IMG/VR virus record: IMGVR_UViG_3300044712_001940
Location: 1-31,085 of that record
Direction: 5' to 3' (one strand)
Origin: a virus
Length of the DNA stretch: 31,085 nucleotides
The notes below the pieces were generated by a model. The model made no database searches. It saw only the letters and a list, made by a program, of their open reading frames with translations, and was not told the DNA's origin. Below are positions 15,644 to 22,347 of the stretch, piece after piece; position 1 is the stretch's first letter, and every line of letters begins with the position of its first letter. The position numbers and the translations under genes were made by a program.

Positions 15644-17451
15644 CGCAGCCTGCGGCTCCCACGGCAATAGCAGTTAGCATCGGGACTGCTCCGGGCTACT
15701 CTACTGCTTTTACAGGTTTACTCCCCGCACTTCCCTCTCCTGACCAAAATATCCGCAGGGTCAGTTGCCAAGCGGGAAAGGTTGTAAGCATAGATATTAC
15801 CTTTCCAGGGGATTCTTACTACTACGACGGGGATCTTGTCTATGACGTGAATTCCACCAGCATTTTCAATTTATCTCCTCCATATTCTGGGGCCTTTAAA
15901 TATGGAGAATTGCTTTTTGAAAACGGATCACGAACTAGTAAACGTATCCAAATTGTTGGGAAAGTATCCGATATCGTTCCCGTTGGGAGTATTTTTTCTC
16001 TAACACTCCCTCTGACAGTTGTTTCGTATGCTCAACGATCACAATCATATGAAGCGACCCAAAATAGATTTGGGTTTAGTAAAGCTGATAGGCTTGACCC
16101 ATTTCCACCAGTCACTCCCAGGCGTTGGCAACCATTTATAGAATTTCAAGTCGTTGCAGGCATCGGCGGACATACTCCCTCTTGGACTACCGGTTTTGAA
16201 TCAATCTCAGCAAAGTCAAACAGTGTGACGGCGGATAAGGAGTTCCTTGTAACTCCACCTCAACTCGATAATCCATACCAACAGGTGACGCTTGCGGTGA
16301 AGAGTGGACCCGCCTCGGTGGCTTATGATGCCGTTAGTGGAAAATGGAAGGTCCGTCTCTTGCCCGGAGGATACGGTAGTGTTGTTCTAGCTGCCCGTGC
16401 AGCACCTATTATTTCACCTGGGGAATTGCCTGTCCGGTCATTCCCATTTGATTATACCATAGGTCCATTTTACACCCCAGGAGACCCATATGTATACCCC
16501 TACCCTTGGACTCCAGCATATGATTTAGCTGCTCCGCTCGAGCTGACCACTACCTTTGAAGTGACCAGCTCTAACGGCATTTTTTCAGGAGCAAGTCTCT
16601 CTTCGGTTTATCTCGGCTGGGACAAACCCCGTCAGCTTTGCATCGGCGATCAGGTTGTCTGGGCAAGCGCTCCGGATGACACTGGGATGACCAATGACGT
16701 TCAACAGTACCTTAATAAAATTGAAGCTGCAGATGGCATTCCACTAGAAACCGCTGTACGCCAAGCCGTGGCAAATTTTGTGGCAGGCTGCAAGGCAGAC
16801 GGGATTTGGACTTCGCTCAATTCATGTTGCCTGCTGGCCGGCCCTCGCACACTCGCTGGTGCGCTGATACCTCTCCAAGGTGATGCCCCGAGTAATTTCA
16901 ATTTCACTCCGGCAGATTATAACCGAAAGACCGGACTTAAGGGTGATGGAGCGAGCAAGTATCTCAATTCAAACCATGCAAACAATCTGGAGGCCAAAAT
17001 GGATCAGCACCTGTCCGTCTATGTGACCCAGGCTGAGACATTTCTCTTTAGATACTACATCGGCCTGATGAGGGCCTTTACGAGCAGCACAATTTACAGA
17101 AATTCTACTGGAAGTATCTGTGCACGCGTTCGTAATTCTCAAGATACGGAGATTTCGACCGGAATCACTAATTCGCCCACTGGCTTCCTTGGAGCCCAAC
17201 GCAACGGAAGCACCGGTATTACGATTCGTGCCGTTGCTACAGAAAACTTCTACACGATCGGCCCCGGCGGAGAGCCTACCGTCGATCCAATCCTTGTTTT
17301 TACACGAGGCACGACAGGAGGAGCGCCAATGGCAAGTTACACAAATTCAAGGATCTCCTTTTATTCGATTGGGTCCAGCCTCTCGTCGCTGGCCCTTTTG
17401 GAAAACCGAATCTCCACCTACATGGCAGCCATCAACTCAGCGATTGTATGA
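15640..17451 (+). CDS. Receptor-binding / tail tip protein with C-terminal lectin-like domain
   Basis: This 603-aa protein has a beta-rich N-terminal half (~1-330). Its C-terminal domain (~385-603) carries motifs common in phage fibre tips, including FNFTPADYNRKTGLKGDG followed by SKYLNSNHANN (~420-450) and closing with SRISFYSIGSSLSSLALLENRISTYMAAIN. These suggest a jelly-roll, LamG- or concanavalin-like carbohydrate-binding domain. The DNA is A/T-richer than the head genes and uses rarer codons, as is usual for exchangeable adsorption modules. It is encoded directly after a tail fibre (ATGA overlap) and before lysis genes. Family recognition is from memory of motif patterns, so the fold is an inference. 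Confidence 0.7.
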   Translation: MTQPAAPTAIAVSIGTAPGYSTAFTGLLPALPSPDQNIRRVSCQAGKVVSIDITFPGDSYYYDGDLVYDVNSTSIFNLSPPYSGAFKYGELLFENGSRTSKRIQIVGKVSDIVPVGSIFSLTLPLTVVSYAQRSQSYEATQNRFGFSKADRLDPFPPVTPRRWQPFIEFQVVAGIGGHTPSWTTGFESISAKSNSVTADKEFLVTPPQLDNPYQQVTLAVKSGPASVAYDAVSGKWKVRLLPGGYGSVVLAARAAPIISPGELPVRSFPFDYTIGPFYTPGDPYVYPYPWTPAYDLAAPLELTTTFEVTSSNGIFSGASLSSVYLGWDKPRQLCIGDQVVWASAPDDTGMTNDVQQYLNKIEAADGIPLETAVRQAVANFVAGCKADGIWTSLNSCCLLAGPRTLAGALIPLQGDAPSNFNFTPADYNRKTGLKGDGASKYLNSNHANNLEAKMDQHLSVYVTQAETFLFRYYIGLMRAFTSSTIYRNSTGSICARVRNSQDTEISTGITNSPTGFLGAQRNGSTGITIRAVATENFYTIGPGGEPTVDPILVFTRGTTGGAPMASYTNSRISFYSIGSSLSSLALLENRISTYMAAINSAIV

Positions 17452-17729
17452 GCATCGACGAAGTCCGGAATCAAATGGGAATCAAGCTAACGGTTGCCGA
17501 GCTGATTGCTGGTGTTGCCTTAATCATCACGGCTTTCTCTGCTCTTAACGGATGGATTGTCCTTCCTGAACAGGTACGTAGCCTGAAGGAGGCTGATGCC
17601 GCGCAGAATGCCAGGATTGCCTCGATGGAGATCGTAGCTCAGCAACGGGCTGAGGTCCTGGCTAGGATCGATGAGCGTACGAAGGAAATAAAAGACGCCC
17701 TGGTCACTCAGAAAAACCAGCTGAAATGA
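17448..17729 (+). CDS. Small membrane protein with coiled coil (lysis-associated)
   Basis: A 93-aa protein with one membrane helix (~16-40, AELIAGVALIITAFSALNGWIVLP) and a charged C-terminal helix (~43-90) with heptad-like spacing (QVRSLKEADAAQNARI, LARIDERTKEIKDAL). This N-in, C-out layout fits an inner-membrane spanin or a small holin-like protein. It overlaps both neighbours by ATGA and opens the lysis cassette. It could instead anchor the following lipoprotein. No family was recognised. Confidence 0.65.
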   Translation: MSIDEVRNQMGIKLTVAELIAGVALIITAFSALNGWIVLPEQVRSLKEADAAQNARIASMEIVAQQRAEVLARIDERTKEIKDALVTQKNQLK

Positions 17730-18250
17730 AAGCTCTGTTTTTTATTCTGGCTGGTATCTCGTTGATTATTTCGGGTTGTTCCTCCCCGTCCCGTCATCGC
17801 GCCGTGGCCGCTCCGGCACTGGCATCGGTCTCCGTACCGCTGGCCCGTGCCAAGGATGCCGTCAAACTGGCCCGTGACCGTCTAGCCGCCGGGGACGTTC
17901 AAGCAGCCCGTGCCGCCATCGCCATCGCTGATGCCAAGGTGGAGGAATCCTCCCGCGCCCTGGAGTCTAAGGATGCCGAGGTCGGCCAGCTCGTCCAAGC
18001 CGTCGCCGATCGGGATCAGATCATCTCGACTCAGAGGAAAGAGCTGCATCAGGTCGCCAAAGAACGTGATATCATCCCTTATCTTGTAGCCCTCCTGGGT
18101 GCCATTTGGCTCATGGGGCTCGCTGATGCCATTCCCGTCGTCTCTCAATACCGCCTCTGGCTCAAGGGGGCTGCTTTCGTGGTCGGCTTTGGATCCGGAT
18201 ACGGAGCCGGACGGCTGCTGGTTCGCTCGATTGCCACATTTCTGCCATGA
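17726..18250 (+). CDS. Lipoprotein with C-terminal membrane helices (putative unimolecular spanin)
   Basis: A 174-aa protein with a lipoprotein signal ending in the lipobox ISGC (Cys18), a periplasmic Ala/Glu/Lys-rich coiled-coil stretch (~37-112) and two hydrophobic C-terminal segments (~116-138 and ~144-165, Gly-rich). An acylated N-terminus in the outer membrane combined with C-terminal inner-membrane helices is the topology known for unimolecular spanins, which fuse the two membranes at the end of lysis. It is coiled-coil rather than beta and has two C-terminal hydrophobic segments, so it differs from the T1-type. It sits between a coiled-coil membrane protein and a holin. Topology is seen; function is inferred. 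Confidence 0.6.
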   Translation: MKALFFILAGISLIISGCSSPSRHRAVAAPALASVSVPLARAKDAVKLARDRLAAGDVQAARAAIAIADAKVEESSRALESKDAEVGQLVQAVADRDQIISTQRKELHQVAKERDIIPYLVALLGAIWLMGLADAIPVVSQYRLWLKGAAFVVGFGSGYGAGRLLVRSIATFLP

Positions 18251-18615
18251 GGACTCCCTTGGACCGCATACGGCGCTTTCTCTCCTGCTGGCAGGGTCTC
18301 CTTGCGGGAATCATTTCACTTGGCGCCTACCTGGCTCTTCCTCCTCTTTTGAGGGCCTATGACCCTACGGCCGGAGTCTTTGACGCTGGCTATCTGCAGT
18401 GGATCGGCCTCTCGACCGTTTTGACCTTCTGGGCCGTCTTCGTCGGATGGCTCTCCTGGCAGATTGCCTTCTCTTCCGTGGATCGCGCGGCTGATCAGCG
18501 TCTTTCGGAGTGGTTCGATGCCCTAAGTGATCGGGAGAAGTGGTATGCCACCCAGATTACCTTCGCGCTCATGCTGGGGCTCTTCCTGATCGCCCTTAAG
18601 TTGGTGCCGTTGTGA
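18247..18615 (+). CDS. Holin-like three-helix membrane protein
   Basis: A 122-aa protein with three hydrophobic segments: ~17-35 (LLAGIISLGAYLALPPLL), ~50-74 (WIGLSTVLTFWAVFVGWLSW) and ~102-121 (ITFALMLGLFLIALKLV), the class I holin layout, with a basic N-terminus (RTPLDRIRR). It lies directly before the endolysin, whose GTG start overlaps its stop (GTGA). Role: timed inner-membrane lesions that trigger lysis. The sequence family was not recognised, and an export-dependent endolysin downstream means a pinholin is also possible. Confidence 0.7.
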   Translation: MRTPLDRIRRFLSCWQGLLAGIISLGAYLALPPLLRAYDPTAGVFDAGYLQWIGLSTVLTFWAVFVGWLSWQIAFSSVDRAADQRLSEWFDALSDREKWYATQITFALMLGLFLIALKLVPL

Positions 18616-19175
18616 CCTACGCGCTTCGCCATGGCCTCTTTCTTGCTGCGCTTTTTCTCCACGCTGACGCTTGCCGTGGAGCTTCGGAGGAGGGCATCCC
18701 GCCGCGCAAAAGAATTCTCTCTGTCGCCTCATCACTCATCGGCACCCGTGAGGCCTCGGGGAGGAACGATGGGCCGGTAGTCGAGATCATCCTGGCCTCC
18801 ACGGGTAATGCCAAGGGGGATCCTTACTGTGCCGCCTTCTGCTACTGGGTTTATTTCCAATCCGGACTTGGTGCCCTAGTTCCGCGCTCGGCATGGTCGC
18901 CTGACTGGGTGGCCCGTCCCACCTGGACAAGGGAGGCTGGGGGTGCGACCCCAAGGCCGGGCGATCCCTTCGGCATCTACTTTACCTCCAAGGGTCGTGT
19001 GGCGCATGTCGGCCTGGTGCGTCAATGGGGTCGCCAATCGATCGTTACCGTCGAAGCCAACACCAGCCCCGAAGCGGTCGCCGGATCCGCTGCAGACCGG
19101 GATGGGGGAGGGATCTGGTCGAAGCGCCGACTCATCCGTCAGATCCATGCCTCGAGGAACTGGCTCGGGGACTAG
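18612..19175 (+). CDS. Endolysin, NlpC/P60- or CHAP-like cysteine peptidase, exported
   Basis: This 187-aa protein should cut peptidoglycan cross-links. It starts at GTG 18612, overlapping the holin stop. Residues ~1-24 form a signal peptide-like leader (hydrophobic core ~8-17, then ADACRGA), so it is probably exported by Sec. The catalytic dyad is visible as GDPYCAAFCYW (Cys73) and RVAHVGLV (His132), with VEANTS (~147-152) supplying the third polar residue. This order is typical of CHAP/NlpC-P60 folds. Repeated ILSVASSLIGTRE (~35-47) is the usual start of such domains. With an exported endolysin, the holin may only need to depolarise the membrane. Confidence 0.85.
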   Translation: MTYALRHGLFLAALFLHADACRGASEEGIPPRKRILSVASSLIGTREASGRNDGPVVEIILASTGNAKGDPYCAAFCYWVYFQSGLGALVPRSAWSPDWVARPTWTREAGGATPRPGDPFGIYFTSKGRVAHVGLVRQWGRQSIVTVEANTSPEAVAGSAADRDGGGIWSKRRLIRQIHASRNWLGD

Positions 19176-19176
19176 C

Positions 19177-19192
19177 TTCTACACGTGTAGAA
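19177..19192. repeat. Palindrome TTCTACACGTGTAGAA, copy 2
   Basis: A perfect 16-bp palindrome identical to the core of the terminator at 5595-5610, beginning one base after the endolysin stop. No T-run follows, so it could be an operator or mRNA 3' end rather than an intrinsic terminator. A GCCTC/GAGGC hairpin lies just downstream. Confidence 0.7.
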
Positions 19193-19245
19193 CCAAGCCT
19201 CCGGAAGAGGCGCGGAAGACTCAGAGCGAAGTGATGAGCCCTGAA

Positions 19246-19280
19246 AGGGTGGCACCGCTTTGCGGGAGCAAAGTGCCATC
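19246..19280 (+). other. T-box antiterminator-like sequence and hairpin
   Basis: AGGGTGGCACCGC (19246-19258) matches the first 13 positions of the T-box consensus AGGGUGGNACCGCG. The TGGCACC bulge is followed at once by a 7-bp helix (GCTTTGC/GCAAAGT, loop GGGA), as in T-box antiterminators. The outer helix is weak (GG/CC only), no Stem I or specifier loop can be recognised in the roughly 70 bases upstream, and no same-strand gene follows. It may be a relic, a coincidence or a structured RNA of unknown use. Confidence 0.3.
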
Positions 19281-19293
19281 AAGTCGGCCTCTG

Positions 19294-19707
19294 CTACTGG
19301 GCCTGATAGAGGGGGATCGTCCTGGTCTCTCCATCAGTAGCCGAGTGAATCTTGCAGGCTCCCTGCCTGATGGCGGTGACGGTTTTCTTATCGCCCTGGG
19401 CTATGCCTGGGAAGTTGCCCTTTACGAAGACCAGGACCCCGGAGGGCCTCCAAACCGGCTCCATGGCTGCTGCGAGCCCTTTGCTGCTGACACCAGCTGG
19501 CACTTGTCCCGAGAGCAATGGTGATCCCATGAGGCGCATATCTTGCACTGTGGAATTTTCGTGAGGTTCCATCCGATCGGCCAAGATCCCCTGATCCTCC
19601 ACCTTGGCCACGAGAAGATGAAGCTGCTGCGGCGTAGGGGCTGCCTCCTGCGCCGTGACGATAGAGCAAAAAGTCAGGAGTGCTAGAAAGACAAGGGGAG
19701 TTTTCAT
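19294..19707 (-). CDS. Small secreted protein, unassigned
   Basis: A 137-aa protein with a classic signal peptide (MKTPLVFLALLTFCSIVTAQ, cleavage probably after ~19-20). The mature part is about 118 aa, with a segment resembling a short beta-sandwich (GVLVFVKGNF..KKTVTAIRQG). No catalytic motif or cysteines that suggest a fold. Its start overlaps the stop of the upstream membrane-protein gene (ATGA), so they form an operon. It lies in the cargo region, convergent with the lysis genes, and may be a lysogenic-conversion factor such as an envelope modifier. Unknown function. Confidence 0.65.
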   Translation of the reverse strand: MKTPLVFLALLTFCSIVTAQEAAPTPQQLHLLVAKVEDQGILADRMEPHENSTVQDMRLMGSPLLSGQVPAGVSSKGLAAAMEPVWRPSGVLVFVKGNFPGIAQGDKKTVTAIRQGACKIHSATDGETRTIPLYQAQ

Positions 19708-20318
19708 TTTTGAGTAGTTTTGGCTTCTTCGATGACTTTTTTATAATCTCCGACAAGTGTTTTTCCGCCCATGCTGACATAAAGGATCTTTCTGGTGGCA
19801 TCATTCCAAACCAAATTCCAATCGGATCGGATCATGGCACCAAAAGCATTTTGAGAGTCCACCCATCCTCCGGCCTCCCAGACATTCCCGGCGACTTTTT
19901 GGTAATAGGCCTTGTCGTCATCTGGTCTTGAAAACTTCGCAGTGGATGGTGCCTTCAGTGACTTCCTAATGGTCGCCGTGGCTGTATAATACCGATCCGC
20001 AGCAGTCGGCGCATTATTTCCATCATTGAAAGCACTTGCCAGCATGACGATGACGATGAAAGCAGAGATCATGATGGCTGCCCATGCCATGCCGCTGATC
20101 CCTTGTTTTTTTGCCTGAAGAGGGAATGCCGGAGGTGGAGGTGGGATCGGAACGCATGATGGCATCACGGCCTGAAGCGGCTGCCATTCAGTCATGCCCT
20201 CCTTCCAGGCATGGTCTTCGGGGCAGGCGTTGCCCGAGGCAATGAGCTCGTGGATCTGGCTTTCGGAATAGGGGCCGTAATTTTTCCCGTCCCGGCTCAG
20301 TGTGATTCCGTTTTCCAT
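19704..20318 (-). CDS. GYF_2-domain membrane protein (cargo)
   Basis: A 204-aa protein. Residues ~10-50 match the GYF_2 pattern: YGPYSESQIHELIASG followed by WKEGMTEWQPL, a domain thought to bind proline-rich ligands or act in protein interaction. Then a Pro-rich linker (IPPPPPAFP, ~58-66), a membrane helix (~77-97, MAWAAIMISAFIVIVMLASAF) and an extracytoplasmic C-terminal domain (~105-204) with KAPSTAKFSRPDDD and repeated Trp residues. Its own poly-proline stretch could be a ligand of the GYF domain. It overlaps the secreted protein gene by 4 bp. Phage cargo with such architecture often modifies the envelope or blocks superinfection, but that is speculation here. Confidence 0.75.
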   Translation of the reverse strand: MENGITLSRDGKNYGPYSESQIHELIASGNACPEDHAWKEGMTEWQPLQAVMPSCVPIPPPPPAFPLQAKKQGISGMAWAAIMISAFIVIVMLASAFNDGNNAPTAADRYYTATATIRKSLKAPSTAKFSRPDDDKAYYQKVAGNVWEAGGWVDSQNAFGAMIRSDWNLVWNDATRKILYVSMGGKTLVGDYKKVIEEAKTTQK

Positions 20319-20365
20319 TGTTGATTATGTGTGATACAAGCGCCTCCCGTCGGGAAAGGATAAAA

Positions 20366-20602
20366 TTACTGGGCTTTCCTCTTTTTCGGTTCCTCGGCCA
20401 CTCCTTTTGCCTCACTGAGATGGCAGGGCGAAGTGGCGATCAGGTTGACTCGCCCGGATTCGAGTTCTGGTAATCCCGCCCGGACGCAAAGCTGAAGAAT
20501 GGCAGCTTTGCTGAGGCCGGATTTTTTTTGCATTCGTTCGACTCTCATTTGCAGATCTTCAGGGATCCGAAGGCTGATGGGGTCTGTTTTTTTGGTGCTC
20601 AT
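20366..20602 (-). CDS. Ribbon-helix-helix regulator (minus strand)
   Basis: A 78-aa protein with the ribbon-helix-helix pattern: a basic start, strand DPISLRIPEDL (~7-17), helix MRVERMQKKSG (~19-29), and helix SKAAILQLCVRAGLPEL (~31-47). It ends in a basic tail (EEPKKRKAQ). Such dimers bind short direct or inverted repeats; it is the first gene of the leftward cargo operon and faces a second RHH gene across a 90-bp gap. Likely a repressor of its own promoter and perhaps of the opposite one. Confidence 0.75.
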   Translation of the reverse strand: MSTKKTDPISLRIPEDLQMRVERMQKKSGLSKAAILQLCVRAGLPELESGRVNLIATSPCHLSEAKGVAEEPKKRKAQ

Positions 20603-20692
20603 GACTTTGACATCATAACCAATTTAAAGGATTTTGCATTTTTTATTTGCAAACGTAACCAAAACACTACAAAAAATACGCGCATTGATTAT
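20603..20692. promoter_or_regulatory. Divergent control region between two RHH genes
   Basis: A 90-bp A/T-rich stretch with two TAACCAA boxes (20616-20622 and 20656-20662, 40 bp apart, about four helical turns), a direct pair of TTTGCA (20633-20638 and 20646-20651) and a TTTGCAAA palindrome at 20646-20653. These are candidate operators for the RHH proteins on either side. TTGACA at 20607-20612 is a -35-like hexamer without a clear -10. It probably holds the divergent promoters, but exact start sites cannot be read. Confidence 0.5.
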
Positions 20693-20890
20693 ATGAGCAC
20701 TGAACCAAAAACCATCTCCGTCAAGCTCCCTGCTGAGCTTGCGGCCCGCTCAGAGGCCCTCAAGGAAAAGACCGGCATCAGCGAGGCATCCATTATTCGC
20801 CAAGCCATCACGGCAGGAATCGGAAAGGTTGAGGAGGCATTTGATCTTCTGCACGAGGAGATCGATCCCGCTGATCAAGCCGTCTCCTAG
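20693..20890 (+). CDS. Ribbon-helix-helix regulator (plus strand)
   Basis: A 65-aa protein. The reading frame is open further upstream, but ATG 20693 (MSTEPKTISVKLPAEL) gives a complete RHH domain: strand ISVKLPAEL (~8-16), helix ARSEALKEKTG (~18-28), and helix SEASIIRQAITAGIGKVEEA (~30-49). It ends in an acidic tail. It resembles the opposite gene product in pattern (xISxxxPxxL...SGxSxAxIxxxxxxAGL), so the two may derive from one ancestor. Together they are the only obvious candidates for lysis/lysogeny control. Confidence 0.75.
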   Translation: MSTEPKTISVKLPAELAARSEALKEKTGISEASIIRQAITAGIGKVEEAFDLLHEEIDPADQAVS

Positions 20891-20913
20891 ATTTTTCTTA
20901 CCCTCCACCAACC

Positions 20914-21192
20914 ATGGAACTGCTCAACAAATCCCAGCTTGCCGCGGAGTTGGGGCGTACCCCGACTTACGTCTCGGGAATGATCCGCTGCGGCTATGTG
21001 ATGAAGTTCGGTTCCAAGACCACGCTCAAGCACGCCTTGGCTTGGCTGGCCGACCAATCTTCTTCTTCCTGCTCCGGCGGCTTTCGCTTGGCTCAGGCCT
21101 ATCCCGCGCTGGCTCTCCCAAAGTCTGCGCGTCGGCAGGGACTGCGCTTAGTGCCTGCACGCAGGCGCCGAGATCATCAACTTTCAGCCTAG
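20914..21192 (+). CDS. Small helix-turn-helix protein (excisionase-like), overlapping integrase antisense
   Basis: A 92-aa reading frame. The first ~47 residues (LNKSQLAAELGRTPTYVSGMIRCGYVMKFG..TLKHALAWLAD) are a compact HTH of the MerR/excisionase-like size. From ~48 on the reading frame is antisense to the integrase 3' end (21026-21192) and rich in S, R and A, so the C-terminal part may have little structure. The leader TTACCCTCCACCAACC has no Shine-Dalgarno site. As the gene beside int it may be the recombination directionality factor; a regulator is the alternative. Confidence 0.6.
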   Translation: MELLNKSQLAAELGRTPTYVSGMIRCGYVMKFGSKTTLKHALAWLADQSSSSCSGGFRLAQAYPALALPKSARRQGLRLVPARRRRDHQLSA

Positions 21193-22159
21193 TATAGACT
21201 GCATGCACCTCCGAGCTGCAATGACCGATGAAGCGAATGGCCTGTTGCTCGTTCACTCCGGCACGGGCCAGCTTGGTGATGACCGTCACGCGGGTACTGT
21301 GGAAGGTGAAGGGCATTCCGAGATCCTCCAGGGTGCGGCTCCAGTCGCGGGAGGCATTGCGGTGAAAGGGGCCCCAGGTGAGATGGCATCCGGTGTCCTT
21401 CAGCTCCTGAAGCAGCGGCTTGAGATCTGGCACCAGCTTGGTCGTGTGACGGCGCTTTCCCTTGATCGTGAAGGTGATCGTATCGTTGGTGAAGTCGACA
21501 TCCGAGAGGGGCAGGGATGTTTCGGCGAGGCGGCATCCCTGATTGATGGCGATGGCCCAGCTGATGCGCTGCCAGTCGGGAAGGGGGCTGGCTTCCACGG
21601 CTGCACGTTGAGCGGCGGTGATCTCGGGCTTTTCGGCCGCTGCGTCGGGTTTGAGCCCCATCTTGGAGGCGGGATTCTTGAGGATGTGCTCCCTGTTGAT
21701 GGCCTCGTTGAGGATCAGGCGAAGGACTCGCAGGTTGTGGATAGCGGTATTGCGGCAGGCGCCCTCGCCGATGCCTCCGTTTTCCTTGAGCTGCCTCCAG
21801 TCGATGTAGTCGAAGCACATCTTGCGGGTGATCTGACTGGCCGAGCGTACCTTGTGCTCCTCCAGGAAGTTCATGAGGCTCTCGAAGGCGCCCAGGTAAC
21901 TTTCCAGCGTGTTCTCTTGGGACTTGTAGGTGCTGGCCAGCCAGCGGGGCACCCAGGCATTAAGTTCCCGTTCGCTCCGCTCTCGGGGAGGGGCTGTGCG
22001 CTCTTCGACCTCCTTGGCGGCACGGAGCTTTTTGGCCTCCCGACTCTGTTGGACAGAGTCCCAGCGCTTTCCGGTGGACTCAGAAAAAAGATGGCCGGTG
22101 TCATCCATGTACCGAATCCACCAGAAAGGGCTGCGAGCCCGCTTGTATAGGAACGCCAT
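21026..22159 (-). CDS. Tyrosine-recombinase integrase
   Basis: This 377-aa protein carries out site-specific recombination at attP. Start MAFLYKRARSPFWWIRY (22159) is chosen because it is the typical N-terminal arm-binding start; an in-frame ATG at 22237 would add a hydrophobic, atypical 26 aa and run through the arm-type repeats. Residues ~65-165 form the SAM-like core-binding domain. Catalytic residues are visible: Arg210 (GCRLAE), Lys233 (TIKGKRR), His287-x-x-Arg290 (HSTR), His313 (IGHCS) and Tyr322 (VHAVYTR). A basic tail (SRRSRKKKIGRPAKPRR) follows. It reads leftwards, away from attP, and its 3' end overlaps the HTH gene by 167 bp. Confidence 0.93.
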   Translation of the reverse strand: MAFLYKRARSPFWWIRYMDDTGHLFSESTGKRWDSVQQSREAKKLRAAKEVEERTAPPRERSERELNAWVPRWLASTYKSQENTLESYLGAFESLMNFLEEHKVRSASQITRKMCFDYIDWRQLKENGGIGEGACRNTAIHNLRVLRLILNEAINREHILKNPASKMGLKPDAAAEKPEITAAQRAAVEASPLPDWQRISWAIAINQGCRLAETSLPLSDVDFTNDTITFTIKGKRRHTTKLVPDLKPLLQELKDTGCHLTWGPFHRNASRDWSRTLEDLGMPFTFHSTRVTVITKLARAGVNEQQAIRFIGHCSSEVHAVYTRLKVDDLGACVQALSAVPADAQTLGEPARDRPEPSESRRSRKKKIGRPAKPRRA

Positions 22160-22327
22160 AGTGTCACCAGTGTCACTTAAAACCAAAAAAAAACCAACAG
22201 AATCAGAGAAAACCAAAGAGAAGCTATGAAAAAACAACAGAGATGCAATAATTCATGGTTCGAATCCATGCGGGGCAGCACCTGTATTTATAAGGGTCTG
22301 CGGGCTAGTGTCACTAAAAGTGTCACT
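22160..22327. other. attP: two pairs of 9-bp arm-type sites around a tRNA 3'-end core
   Basis: Left pair: AGTGTCACC (22160-22168) and AGTGTCACT (22169-22177). Right pair: AGTGTCACT at 22307-22315 and 22319-22327. Between them, 22254-22270 is a perfect tRNA T arm (CATGG, loop TTCGAAT, CCATG), followed by CGGGGCA and G (22271-22278), which reads as an acceptor 3' strand and discriminator base. U1-A72 with G73 would suit a tRNA-Gln-like target, a weak inference. The layout, arm sites on both sides of a tRNA-like core next to int, is that of an attP. Its completeness implies a non-integrated molecule. Confidence 0.75.
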
Positions 22328-22347
22328 TTTTCCTCAGGAGGTGCTCT

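Noticed and set aside
19231-19258. Hammerhead-like TGATGAG next to a CCC/GGG hairpin
   Set aside because: The required GAAA after stem II is replaced by GGCACC, so the catalytic core is missing.
21203-22150. 315-codon plus-strand frame across the integrase gene
   Set aside because: Antisense shadow of a strongly supported integrase, with no ribosome site and biased composition typical of a complementary frame.
22160-22237. Integrase start at 22237
   Set aside because: The extra 26 aa are hydrophobic and atypical, and they would be encoded through the arm-type repeats; MAFLYKRARSPFWW at 22159 is a typical integrase start.
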